A stretch of DNA of 64,000 nt from contig NZ_VFOF01000001.1 in assembly GCF_006715975.1 (NCBI RefSeq), positions 630,001 to 694,000 of the forward strand, written 5' to 3'. This DNA is from Zymomonas mobilis (GTDB taxonomy: Bacteria; Pseudomonadota; Alphaproteobacteria; Sphingomonadales; Sphingomonadaceae). Of this stretch, positions 49,855-58,753 are shown piece after piece (positions within the stretch are counted from its first letter, which is position 1; every line of letters starts with the position of its first letter). The notes beneath the pieces are model-generated. The model was not told the origin of the DNA and did no database searches. It was given only the letters and a program-made list of their open reading frames with translations. Position numbers and translations under genes: made by a program.

Positions 49855-50802
49855 ATGATAACAGGGTTCCCTTTTAACGCCCCTTGTAACGGTAGCTGGA
49901 AACTTACTTTACCTTGCAGCAAGGATGAGGCGCAGGCTGTGGCTGATGGTGAAATCGGCAGTTTTAGCCTGATGGATGAGCCGCCTGTTATTATGGTGAC
50001 GGAGCCTGACCCTGAGTTACCAGAAGAATGGCGTCTGGATGTCTATTTTGATCATGAGCCGAATTCTGGTGAGGTTGGCGCCATACGGGCTTTGGCACCC
50101 ACAGCGGCGGCTGAAAATGAAATTATAGAACATATCGAAGAAGAAGATTGGGTCGTGTTATCCCAATCGGGATTGGAACCGGTTCGTGCCGGACGTTTTT
50201 TGGTCTGCACCCCGACCAATGCAGTTCCGTCTGAAGAAGGCAAAAAGATGTTCGTTATTGATGCCGGTCGGGCATTCGGTACCGGACATCACGAAACCAC
50301 AACTGGCTGTCTTCAGATGCTTGATCGCTTAAAAGCCCATGGTCATCATTTCAATAATGTTGCCGATATTGGCACCGGCACCGGATTGTTAGCTTTTGCT
50401 GCCCGTTATTTATGGCGTTCCTCACGCGTGATTGCTTCCGATATTGATCCGGTTGCAGTGGAAGTCGCCAAGGAAAATGCCGAAGTAAATCATGTGCCTT
50501 TGGGATCAGGTTGCCGTCAGGTGGATATGGTAGTTGCCGCCGGTATGGATGACCATCGTTTACAGCGGCGTGCGCCTTATGATTTATTGATTGCCAATAT
50601 TTTGGCAGGCCCCCTGATCGAATTATCACATTCTTTCGTGCCAGCGTTACAATATGGCGGTTCACTGATTCTTGCTGGATTGGTCGCAGAACAGGAACAA
50701 GCTGTCTGCCGTGCCTATCAACGCCTGGGCATGCGCTTGGCTGATCGGGTGATTTTGGGTGATTGGCCGACTCTTCGGCTAGTGAAACGCCCGAAATTTT
50801 AA
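49855..50802 (+). CDS. prmA: ribosomal protein L11 methyltransferase
   Basis: SAM-dependent trimethylation of L11 lysines. The start is placed at ATG 49855 (AAGGGA 8 nt upstream), which puts SWKLTLPCSKDEA about 13 residues in, as in relatives; ATG 49825 is also in frame. 315 residues. AFGTGHHETTTGCL, the SAM loop ADIGTGTGLLAFAA and the substrate motif LIANILAGPL are clear. Divergent from the sdhC-like gene. Confidence 0.93.
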   Translation: MITGFPFNAPCNGSWKLTLPCSKDEAQAVADGEIGSFSLMDEPPVIMVTEPDPELPEEWRLDVYFDHEPNSGEVGAIRALAPTAAAENEIIEHIEEEDWVVLSQSGLEPVRAGRFLVCTPTNAVPSEEGKKMFVIDAGRAFGTGHHETTTGCLQMLDRLKAHGHHFNNVADIGTGTGLLAFAARYLWRSSRVIASDIDPVAVEVAKENAEVNHVPLGSGCRQVDMVVAAGMDDHRLQRRAPYDLLIANILAGPLIELSHSFVPALQYGGSLILAGLVAEQEQAVCRAYQRLGMRLADRVILGDWPTLRLVKRPKF

Positions 50803-50931
50803 AAAAATTGGCTTTTTTTGATAAAAAATGCGAAAAAAGTAAAAAATAGACTGGACGAAAGGCGCAGCTTGTGGCATCCGCCATGGCCTTGGCTGCTTAT
50901 ACAGCTAAGTGCTTCAAAGAAGCGCTTTTCT

Positions 50932-51018
50932 GCGGGTGTGGCGGAATTGGTAGACGCGACGGACTCAAAATCCGTTTCTAGCGATAGAGTGTCGGTTCGA
51001 GTCCGACCACCCGTACCA
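50932..51018 (+). tRNA. tRNA-Leu (anticodon CAA)
   Basis: Class II tRNA of 87 nt with encoded CCA. The acceptor GCGGGTG pairs with CACCCGT (a G-T first pair). The anticodon arm ACGGA-CTCAAAA-TCCGT gives anticodon CAA, reading UUG leucine codons. A long variable arm and T-loop GTTCGAGTC are present. Confidence 0.95.
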
Positions 51019-51266
51019 GAAACGTCAAAAAATCTATTCGGTTCTTTCCTTAAAAAAACTGCCGATCTGGCATTATCCGGTTACATATTGCCGGCATGGA
51101 AAGACCATTCCCCTTATTGATTTTAAAATTATTAGCCGCTTGTCTCTCTCTTTTGCAAGGAAGCAGAGCGCTATTTATCAACGCAGCACTTATCCAATGA
51201 GTGCGTTCTTTGGCATCCATTCTTGCCGATTTTTCTGAAAATAAGAGTATTTGATTATAGGTTTCT

Positions 51267-51334
51267 TGAAACAGTCTTACCTTGACAAAGGTAAGATGAC
51301 AGCGCAGATGCAGATATGTTTCAAACTGTTTCAA
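51267..51334. repeat. nested inverted repeats in the gap after tRNA-Leu
   Basis: TTGAAACAGT (51267-51276) and ACTGTTTCAA (51325-51334) are exact complements; inside lies a second perfect 9-bp stem TCTTACCTT/AAGGTAAGA (51275-51296). The 714-nt gap 51019-51732 has no gene I can support with confidence, apart from a possible 26-codon frame (next entry). Confidence 0.6.
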
Positions 51335-51473
51335 TTTATTACGAAATAGCTTTGAATTTATTCAGCACCGGAAAACCCCCATAATCTGATGGGTGTTTTG
51401 TCTGCTGTTTCTTGTCTAAGAAGGCTTAATAAAGGCTGTCTTAGCTCCCCAATGCAATTCGGGAGAGATAAAA

Positions 51474-51554
51474 ATGATCAATAACGGCCTTTTCTTGCGG
51501 TATTCGATACCACAATTTTTCTATTACTATCCCTTCCTTGACCCCATCCGATAA
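51474..51554 (+). CDS. possible 26-residue leader peptide
   Basis: ATG 51474 follows CGGGAGAGA, a usable ribosome-binding site, and reads MINNGLFLRYSIPQFFYYYP then FLDPIR and TAA. It lies about 180 nt upstream of the ABC permease. Composition is Tyr/Phe-rich. It may be chance; no conserved match is recognised. Confidence 0.25.
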   Translation: MINNGLFLRYSIPQFFYYYPFLDPIR

Positions 51555-51732
51555 AGCGCTCACTGTAATAATATAGTAAAGCGATTGTAATAAATTTTTG
51601 TTTTGTATTTTGAAATCTATCGAAATAATAAGGCAGAAATAATTGCTATTTATTCCATCAAGTGAAATTTATTATTATCTCTGTGTTATATAGGGATATA
51701 TTTATTTTTCCTTATTGTGGATGAGGTCTATT

Positions 51733-53487
51733 ATGGTCTTTCTTCCTCATAATAGCACAGGGCAACGCGCCGTAGCGGCCTTTGCCCGTATTCGGATATT
51801 GCCGAATATTTATGATTTGATAGCTTTTGTTCTGTTGGGTGGGGCGATCGCCCTTGTTGTACATGGCACCGCGGATATGAGCGGTTCTTTAGCGATTTTA
51901 AAAACCCAAACCATTTCTTTGAAAATTAGTCACTTACCCGAATATGCGTTGCGAACGACCTTGCGGATGTTTGCCGGTATTTTGGTTTCGCTGATTTTCA
52001 CCTTTGTTGTCGCGACGTTTGCTGCCAAAAATAGCAGGGCAGGGCAGATTATCGTTCCGGCTATGGATATTTTACAATCTGTGCCGGTTCTGGGATTTCT
52101 GACTTTTACGGTGACTTTCTTTCTTGGTCTGTTCCCCGGACAACAAATTGGCGCTGAATTTGCGTCCATATTTGCTATTTTTACCAGCCAAGTCTGGAAT
52201 ATGGCGTTTTCTTTCTATCAGTCACTAACCAGCATTCCGACTGATCTTGATGAAGCATGCCGCAGTTTTAAGCTTTCAGCTTGGCAGCGCTTTTGGCGAT
52301 TAGAAGCGCCTTTTGCGGCACCTGGTTTGATCTGGAACACAATGATGTCGATGTCGGGTGGCTGGTTTTTTGTGGTAGCATCCGAAGCCATTACTGTGGG
52401 GAATACCGATATCCGTTTGCCCGGTATTGGGTCTTACCTTGCCTTGGCGATAGATCAGAAAAACTTCTCTGCTATCGGAGCGGCTGTCTTGGCGATGGTT
52501 ATTATCATCGTCCTTTATAACCAATTGCTGTTTCGCCCTATCTTGGCATGGGCAGATAAATTCAAGCTGGAACAATCGGCGAGCAAAGAACAAGTTCAGT
52601 CATGGGTGTATGATATTATTCGCCATACGCGCTTGATGAAGCGGCTATCGGTGCCTTTTGTCTGGATAGGGCAGCAATTGATGATGGTGCGTTTTTCCAG
52701 TGCCGAACATCAGGTCAACGCTGCGGATTCCAATCACCATAATAAAATTGCGGATTATGCGTGGTTTCTGTGTGTTCTGGGCGGTATCGGCTGGGGATGC
52801 TGGGTTACCTTTGATTATTTACAGCAAGCACTTTCTTGGGGCGATGTCTGGATAGCTTTTACCAGTGGTTTGATGACCTTGTTGCGTGTTGTCGTGCTGA
52901 TTGTATTGGCTAGTCTTATCTGGGTGCCGGTGGGTATTTGGATCGGCCTTCGTCCAGCGTTAGCGCAGCGCATACAGCCGATTGCGCAATTCTTAGCAGC
53001 ATTCCCAGCAAATGTGCTGTTTCCCTTTGTGGTGATCGCCATTGTTGTCACAGGTGCCAATCCGAATATCTGGTTGTCGCCTCTGATAATCCTTGGCACC
53101 CAATGGTATATTTTATTCAACGTCATTGCAGGTGCGGCCTCTTTTCCGACTGATTTGAAAGAAGCTGTTGCGATTTATCAAATCCGGTCATGGACATGGT
53201 GGCGTCGTGTGATGTTACCGGGCATTTTCCCTTATTATATCACAGGCGCGTTGACCGCGACGGGCGGTTCTTGGAATGCCAGTATTGTGGCCGAGGTTGC
53301 CAGTTGGGGGAATACTCAGCTCGAAGCTTATGGTTTGGGGGCTTATATCGCCAATGCTACAACCGCAGGTGATGTCCGGCGCGTTGTCTTGGGCATTGTT
53401 GTGATGGCCTTTTTTGTTACCTTTTTTAACCGGATTCTTTGGCGACCACTCTATGTCTTTGCCGAGCGTCGTATCCGTTTCAACTAA
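51733..53487 (+). CDS. ABC transporter permease, two fused permease domains
   Basis: 584 residues from ATG 51733 (MVFLPHNSTGQRAVAAF), with GATGAGG upstream; a GTG at 51715 is in frame. Two BPD_transp_1 domains are fused in one chain. Each carries an EAA motif: IPTDLDEACRSFKLSAWQRF near residue 172 and FPTDLKEAVAIYQIRSWTWW near 478. It is like the NitT/TauT-type permeases for nitrate, sulfonate, taurine or bicarbonate. The matching ATPase follows; no substrate-binding protein is in the window. Substrate unknown. Confidence 0.9.
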   Translation: MVFLPHNSTGQRAVAAFARIRILPNIYDLIAFVLLGGAIALVVHGTADMSGSLAILKTQTISLKISHLPEYALRTTLRMFAGILVSLIFTFVVATFAAKNSRAGQIIVPAMDILQSVPVLGFLTFTVTFFLGLFPGQQIGAEFASIFAIFTSQVWNMAFSFYQSLTSIPTDLDEACRSFKLSAWQRFWRLEAPFAAPGLIWNTMMSMSGGWFFVVASEAITVGNTDIRLPGIGSYLALAIDQKNFSAIGAAVLAMVIIIVLYNQLLFRPILAWADKFKLEQSASKEQVQSWVYDIIRHTRLMKRLSVPFVWIGQQLMMVRFSSAEHQVNAADSNHHNKIADYAWFLCVLGGIGWGCWVTFDYLQQALSWGDVWIAFTSGLMTLLRVVVLIVLASLIWVPVGIWIGLRPALAQRIQPIAQFLAAFPANVLFPFVVIAIVVTGANPNIWLSPLIILGTQWYILFNVIAGAASFPTDLKEAVAIYQIRSWTWWRRVMLPGIFPYYITGALTATGGSWNASIVAEVASWGNTQLEAYGLGAYIANATTAGDVRRVVLGIVVMAFFVTFFNRILWRPLYVFAERRIRFN

Positions 53488-53514
53488 TCTCATCTTCTGA
53501 TTGGGAGCTTGGTT

Positions 53515-54834
53515 ATGGATAATTCTGTTATCGTTAAAAATCCGCCGCTTGTTTCGGTGCAAGACGTTTGCCAGACCTATGATAATGGGGCCTCTGGTCA
53601 GATTGTTGTGCTTGATAAAGTAAATATGGAGCTGCAACGGGGCGAAATCGTCGGTCTTTTGGGGCGATCGGGTTCTGGTAAGTCCACTTTGTTACGGGCG
53701 ATTGCAGGTCTTCTTCAGCCTAGTCAGGGGACGATTACCTTTGAAGGTAAACTGATTTCGGGCACCTCTTCTGAAGTGGCTGTGGTGTTTCAGAGTTTTG
53801 CCCTTTTTCCATGGCTTACCGTTCTTGAAAATGTCGAAATCGGTTTAGAAGCCCGTGGTATTAAGCCTGCTGAAAGACGGCAAAAGGCCTTGTCAGCCAT
53901 CGATCTTATCGGTCTTGATGGGTATGAAAGCGCTTATCCGAAAGAGCTTTCTGGCGGTATGCGGCAGCGGGTTGGTCTGGCGCGCGCTCTTGTGGTTCAT
54001 CCTAAGCTATTATTGATGGATGAGCCGTTTTCAGCCTTGGATGTGTTGACGTCGGAAACCTTGCGGAATGATCTGTTAGATCTGTGGTCAGAAGGCAGGA
54101 TGCCTATCGAGGCTATTTTGATGGTGACGCATAATATCGAAGATGCGGTGTTGATGTGTGACCATATTTTGATCTTTGGTTCCAATCCTGGGCATATTAT
54201 CGGTGAAATCCATGTCGATTTGCCACAGCCGAGAAATCGGCTTGATCCCGCTTTCAGAGAAATTCTGGAAGAGATTTATTCTTTGATGACGGCCAAAGCC
54301 GGTAGCACCAACACTATTCATTCCCAGCCATTTTTGGGTAATGGTATTGCCATTGTTTTGCCTAAGGTTTCGATCAATGAATTGGCAGGTTTGATCGAAA
54401 CAGTGGCGGCAGAGCCTTATAATGGGAAGGCAGATTTACCGCCTTTGGCGGCTAGTTTGCGACTGGGTGTTGATGATCTGTTTCCTGTCGGCGAAACTTT
54501 GCAGTTATTGCGTTTTGTTGAAATGGAAGAGGGCGATATCCGCTTAACCGCTTTGGGACAGCGTTTTGTTGAAAGCGAATTGGATGACCGGAAGCGGTTA
54601 TTTTCGCAACAGCTTTCAACCTATGTGCCTTTGGCTGCGCATATCCGCTGTATCTTGGACGAAAGGCCTGGCCATAAAGCTTCTGCTCAACGTTTCCGTG
54701 ATGAGTTGCAAGATCATATGTCTGAAGAGGCGGCAAATGACACGATCAAGGCGGTAACTAGCATGGCGCGCTATGCTGAATATTTTGCCTATGACGAGGA
54801 ATCTGATCTGTTTACTTTGGATAACCCAAGCTAG
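53515..54834 (+). CDS. ABC transporter ATPase with AAA-associated C-terminal domain
   Basis: 439 residues from ATG 53515 (GGGAG 7 nt upstream). Residues about 10-245 form the NitT/TauT-type ABC ATPase: Walker A GRSGSGKST, LSGGMRQRVG signature, Walker B LLLMDEPFSALD. The C-terminal ~160 residues, with LAGLIETVAAEPYNGKADLPPLA, form the 'AAA-associated' domain found on some of these ATPases, perhaps a regulatory domain. Follows its permease by 27 nt; the two form one operon. Confidence 0.92.
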   Translation: MDNSVIVKNPPLVSVQDVCQTYDNGASGQIVVLDKVNMELQRGEIVGLLGRSGSGKSTLLRAIAGLLQPSQGTITFEGKLISGTSSEVAVVFQSFALFPWLTVLENVEIGLEARGIKPAERRQKALSAIDLIGLDGYESAYPKELSGGMRQRVGLARALVVHPKLLLMDEPFSALDVLTSETLRNDLLDLWSEGRMPIEAILMVTHNIEDAVLMCDHILIFGSNPGHIIGEIHVDLPQPRNRLDPAFREILEEIYSLMTAKAGSTNTIHSQPFLGNGIAIVLPKVSINELAGLIETVAAEPYNGKADLPPLAASLRLGVDDLFPVGETLQLLRFVEMEEGDIRLTALGQRFVESELDDRKRLFSQQLSTYVPLAAHIRCILDERPGHKASAQRFRDELQDHMSEEAANDTIKAVTSMARYAEYFAYDEESDLFTLDNPS

Positions 54835-54964
54835 GCATTTTTTGTCTCTTTTGGGAATTTGGCGGGCTCTCGCGCAGCATCTAAAAATGTACCGCGAGGG
54901 TTGCCCTGAATATTCCAAGCTGTAACAAGCCAAACCGATATAACGGTCATTTATTTCTAGTTCG

Positions 54965-54982
54965 TCCCAATTATGATTGGGA
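54965..54982. repeat. small hairpin before grxB
   Basis: TCCCAAT (54965-54971) and ATTGGGA (54976-54982) form a perfect stem with TATG in the loop, 33 nt before the start of grxB. Possibly an RNA leader hairpin. Confidence 0.35.
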
Positions 54983-55015
54983 TGCCCTAATTCTCATTAA
55001 AGAGAGGCCGTTTTC

Positions 55016-55663
55016 ATGGCTTTTAAGCTATATATTTATGAACATTGCCCCTTTTGCGTCAAAGCCCGCATGATTTTTGGCTTGAAGAATATTGATTTCG
55101 AAAAAATCATCCTTTTGAACGACAATGAATCTGGTCCAATACGGATGATTGGCAAAAAAATGTTGCCGATTTTAGAAGTCGATGGTCACTTTATCGCCGA
55201 AAGTATGGATATTGTGGCCTATATTGACCAGCAGGCTGCTCCGATAATCACCGGAAGAACTTCATCCAAGATTGCAAAATGGCTGGAACGAGTAGCGCCG
55301 TTATTCTCATCATTGATTATTCCCAGAATGGCATGTGCACCTTTCAAAGATTTTGAGACAACTGCCGCACGAGCTTATTTTGTCTGTAAAAAAGAAGCTG
55401 CGACCGGTTTATTCAGCCATCGATTAGGTGAAAGTGCAGCGTTACTGGAAGAAATAAATAAGCTGTTGGAAGAGTTAGCCCCGCTGATTGAAAAATCGAA
55501 TGCGGTTAATGGCGAGCTATCCACCGATGATTTTCATCTTTTTTCGCAGCTTCGCAGTTTGTCGATCGTCAAAGACGTTTTTTATCCGGTTGAAGTTGCA
55601 ACCTATCTTCAATCGATGTCCAAATTGTCGAAAGTCGGCTTGTTAGATCAATTTGCAGTATAA
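55016..55663 (+). CDS. grxB: glutaredoxin 2
   Basis: GST-fold glutaredoxin. 215 residues: N-terminal thioredoxin domain with CPFC at 11-14, the cis-Pro motif MLPILEVDG near 53-61, then a helical C-terminal GST domain (about 85-215). Reduces mixed glutathione disulfides. It is single-gene, with GAGAGGCCG upstream as ribosome-binding site and a terminator behind. Confidence 0.93.
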   Translation: MAFKLYIYEHCPFCVKARMIFGLKNIDFEKIILLNDNESGPIRMIGKKMLPILEVDGHFIAESMDIVAYIDQQAAPIITGRTSSKIAKWLERVAPLFSSLIIPRMACAPFKDFETTAARAYFVCKKEAATGLFSHRLGESAALLEEINKLLEELAPLIEKSNAVNGELSTDDFHLFSQLRSLSIVKDVFYPVEVATYLQSMSKLSKVGLLDQFAV

Positions 55664-55706
55664 AAAAGTCGTTCAGATATGCTCTATTTTCAAAAAAAGG
55701 TATTTG

Positions 55707-55732
55707 ACCTATCGCGTATCAGATAGGTTTTT
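55707..55732 (+). terminator. intrinsic terminator after grxB
   Basis: ACCTATC (55707-55713) pairs with GATAGGT (55722-55728) and T5 follows. It ends the grxB transcript. Confidence 0.75.
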
Positions 55733-55763
55733 CAATCGTAGGATAATTGAAATTATCGACGCC

Positions 55764-55810
55764 ATTTATAGATAGCGTATGCCTCGTTTTTGGCGTGGCT
55801 ATCTATAAAT
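55764..55810 (-). terminator. 13-bp inverted repeat at the pcrA stop
   Basis: ATTTATAGATAGC (55764-55776) and GCTATCTATAAAT (55798-55810) are perfectly complementary with a 21-nt loop containing GCC/GGC. Its end coincides with the last base of the pcrA stop codon on the - strand. Likely the pcrA terminator, with no strong T-run. Confidence 0.6.
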
Positions 55811-58119
55811 TACGAAGAAACAAACTGGGCAAGCAGTTTTTTGACACCGACGTCCTTGTCTTGAAATTCGACGGTTACTTTGTCACCGTCCACTTCGTTG
55901 ACGATACCTTGCCCGAATTTATTGTGTTTAACCGTGTCGCCGACTTTGTATTGAGGGGCGCTATTCTTTTTAAACGGTTTGATCGGTGTCGAGGTCGAGG
56001 ATGGCTGTGCCCTTTGCGCCCGTTGCCATCCTGCACCGCGATTGCTGGCTAATTGCCAAGGCGGCGTTATGGCTTCTTTTGCTGTATCATATCTGGGCGG
56101 ATTTTTGGAGCGACCCTCTGCCCATATATCACGCCAGCCAGAAGTTTTTTTTCTTAGAAGTGATTTCTGATCTGTATGATCTTCTGGCAATTCATCGATA
56201 AAACGGGAAGGGGTAGAGGCCATCCACTGCCCATAGATTCTGCGATTGGCGGCATGGGAAATCGTGCAGAATTTTTTAGCACGGGTGATGCCGACATAGG
56301 CCAGCCGTCTTTCTTCTTCCAGACTTTTTAAGCCGCCTTCGTCTAAGGATCGTTGCGAAGGGAAAACGCCTTCTTCCCAACCGGGTAAGAAAACGTAATC
56401 GAATTCCAAACCTTTGGCGGCATGCATCGTCATCAAGGTTATTTTGTCATCTATGGGGTCATTTTCATGATCCATAACCAGACTGACATGTTCTAGGAAG
56501 CTGCTGAGATCATCATATTCTTCCATTGCACGCGCTAATTCTGTCAGGTTTTCTAACCGACCGGCAGATTGCACATCATTAACCGCCCGCAGCATCGCTT
56601 TATAGCCGGATTCATCCAGCATTTTTCGGGTAACATCAGCATGGCCAATAAATTGTAGACTTTTCCGCCAGTCCGCAAACGAGTCCATCAGTTGACCAAG
56701 GGACTGGGTTATTTTGCTGCCCAGTGTTTTTTCTGAAATTAGCTTTTCAGCGGCAACCGTCAAAGGAATCTGATTGAAATAAGCCGTCTGATAAAGCTTT
56801 TCCATCGCCTTTTTACCAATGCCACGCTTTGGTACATTGACGATGCGTTCAAAGGCGAGATCATCAGTCGGTTGAGTGATTACCCGAAGATAGGCAAGCG
56901 CATCCCGTATTTCTGCCCGTTCGTAAAAACGGAAGCCACCGATAATCCGGTAGGGTAGGCTTTTGGCAATAAAGATATCTTCAAATTCACGGCTTTGGAA
57001 TTGGGCGCGAATAAGAATAGCCATATTGTTTAAAGGAACACGCATGCGCCGTAAATTTTGGACATCCGAGACGAGCTGCCTTGCTTCCTCTGCGCCATCC
57101 CAGACCCCGACGACTTTAACTTTTTCGCCTTGATCGCGTTCTGTCCACAAGGTTTTACCGAGACGAGCGTTGTTATGGGTAATCAGGCCAGAAGCCGCGG
57201 CGAGGATATGAGGCGTCGAACGATAGTTATGTTCCAAGCGGATAATCTTTGCGCCGGAGAAGTCCTCCTCAAAACGCAGAATATTGGCAACCTCGGCACC
57301 GCGCCAGCTATAGATTGATTGGTCATCATCGCCGACACAGCAGATATTCCGTTTTTTCTGGGCTAAAAGCCGGAGCCACAAATACTGCGCCTGATTGGTG
57401 TCCTGATATTCATCAACCATGATATAACGAAAGCGTTCATGATAGCTTTCCAAAACATCAGGGTGTTTTGTCAGGATAACCAGCATATGCAAAAGAAGAT
57501 CGCCAAAATCGCAGGCATTCAGGCTGAGTAATCTTTTCTGATAAGCGAGATAAAGACCAGCCCCCTGACCATCGGCAAAGCTATCTTCTTCTTTGCCTAC
57601 GATTTTATCAGGGGTTAAACCACGGTTTTTCCAGCGATCAATGATGCCGGCCAATTGTTTGGCTGGCCATTGTTTTTCATCGATACCCTGCGCCTGAATA
57701 AGCTGTTTTAACAGCCGGTTTTGGTCATCAGTATCAAGAATAATAAAATTGGATTTTAGGCCGATCAATTCCGCATGGCGGCGCAGCATTTTAGCCGCGA
57801 TAGAATGGAAAGTGCCAAGCCATGGCATGTTTTCAGCCAGACTTCCCATCAATTCCCCGACCCGCATTTGCATTTCACGGGCAGCTTTATTGGTAAAGGT
57901 GACGGCCAATATCTGTGAAGGCCACGCTTTTAGCGTTTCGACCAGATAGGCAAGTCTTGCCGTCAAAGCAGCGGTTTTACCAGTTCCTGCACCGGCCAGA
58001 ACAAGAAGAGGCCCTTCTGTTGTTCGGACAACCTCTTTTTGTTCAGGGTTGAGACGGTTCAGATAGGCCGGTTCCTGTGCAGGGTCGGCGGGAAAAGATG
58101 GATACAAGGAGTCAGTCAC
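55810..58119 (-). CDS. pcrA: UvrD/PcrA-type DNA helicase
   Basis: SF1A 3'-5' helicase for repair and replication-transcription conflicts. 769 residues from a GTG start. Walker A AGAGTGKT at 42-49, DEYQDTN motif II, GDDDQSIYSWRGA motif III, and motif VI region LAYVGITRAKK. A C-terminal Tudor-like segment (KVGDTVKHNKFGQGIVNEV) is the RNA-polymerase-binding tail of PcrA/UvrD. UvrD and PcrA cannot be told apart by eye here. Confidence 0.95.
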   Translation of the reverse strand: MTDSLYPSFPADPAQEPAYLNRLNPEQKEVVRTTEGPLLVLAGAGTGKTAALTARLAYLVETLKAWPSQILAVTFTNKAAREMQMRVGELMGSLAENMPWLGTFHSIAAKMLRRHAELIGLKSNFIILDTDDQNRLLKQLIQAQGIDEKQWPAKQLAGIIDRWKNRGLTPDKIVGKEEDSFADGQGAGLYLAYQKRLLSLNACDFGDLLLHMLVILTKHPDVLESYHERFRYIMVDEYQDTNQAQYLWLRLLAQKKRNICCVGDDDQSIYSWRGAEVANILRFEEDFSGAKIIRLEHNYRSTPHILAAASGLITHNNARLGKTLWTERDQGEKVKVVGVWDGAEEARQLVSDVQNLRRMRVPLNNMAILIRAQFQSREFEDIFIAKSLPYRIIGGFRFYERAEIRDALAYLRVITQPTDDLAFERIVNVPKRGIGKKAMEKLYQTAYFNQIPLTVAAEKLISEKTLGSKITQSLGQLMDSFADWRKSLQFIGHADVTRKMLDESGYKAMLRAVNDVQSAGRLENLTELARAMEEYDDLSSFLEHVSLVMDHENDPIDDKITLMTMHAAKGLEFDYVFLPGWEEGVFPSQRSLDEGGLKSLEEERRLAYVGITRAKKFCTISHAANRRIYGQWMASTPSRFIDELPEDHTDQKSLLRKKTSGWRDIWAEGRSKNPPRYDTAKEAITPPWQLASNRGAGWQRAQRAQPSSTSTPIKPFKKNSAPQYKVGDTVKHNKFGQGIVNEVDGDKVTVEFQDKDVGVKKLLAQFVSS

Positions 58120-58179
58120 TTCATTAAGTTAGGCGTGGATAGGCTGCACAGCAAGAGATCGGTTAAGGGTTGTTACCAA

Positions 58180-58737
58180 TCAGGCTTCAACTTCAATTGA
58201 TCGGCGAAGCAGCGTGACACGGGATTTGCCGTAAGTCCGTTCGGTTTCGACAATCCATCCTCCGGCAGAGGGTTGTTCTTGCTTGGCTGTTTCGATGCTT
58301 GCCCATGCCGATGGAGATGCCCAACCAAGACGGGTAAGTTTTTCCAGCAAGGCACCCGCGCCGCCGCTGTTATAGGGCGGGTCGAACAACAAAAGATCGA
58401 AAGGCTGTGATATGGGAGCAAGAGAAGAAACCGGTTGCGCCATCAGGCGGGTTTCCGCTTGCGCACCCATTTTTTCGATATTGGCCTTTAATATTTTGCA
58501 GGCTTCGGGATCTTGTTCGACAAACACACTATATGCCGCACCACGCGATAGGCTTTCGAGACCTAGCGCGCCGGTGCCGGCAAAAATATCAGCGACCCGT
58601 AAAGATTCCAGTGAACCCATGCGGCTTTCAAGCATAGAAAACAGGGCTTCACGAGCACGGTCACTTGTTGGGCGGGTAGTATCGCTGTTGGGCGTTTTTA
58701 AACTGCGTCCCCGCCATTTTCCGGCAATAATTCTCAT
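58180..58737 (-). CDS. rsmD: 16S rRNA (guanine-966-N2)-methyltransferase
   Basis: Methylates G966 of 16S rRNA. 185 residues: MRIIAGKWRGRSL at the start, RPTSDRAREALF, SAM loop FAGTGALGLE near 52-61, and catalytic DPPY at 119-122. It is downstream of the pseudouridine synthase gene (16 nt), so both rRNA-modifying genes are likely co-transcribed. Confidence 0.94.
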   Translation of the reverse strand: MRIIAGKWRGRSLKTPNSDTTRPTSDRAREALFSMLESRMGSLESLRVADIFAGTGALGLESLSRGAAYSVFVEQDPEACKILKANIEKMGAQAETRLMAQPVSSLAPISQPFDLLLFDPPYNSGGAGALLEKLTRLGWASPSAWASIETAKQEQPSAGGWIVETERTYGKSRVTLLRRSIEVEA

Positions 58738-58753
58738 AATGAAAATTTATCCT

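Noticed and set aside
51050-51334. 94-codon frame on the - strand after tRNA-Leu
   Set aside because: Begins at a TTG inside an inverted repeat and has no ribosome-binding site or known family.
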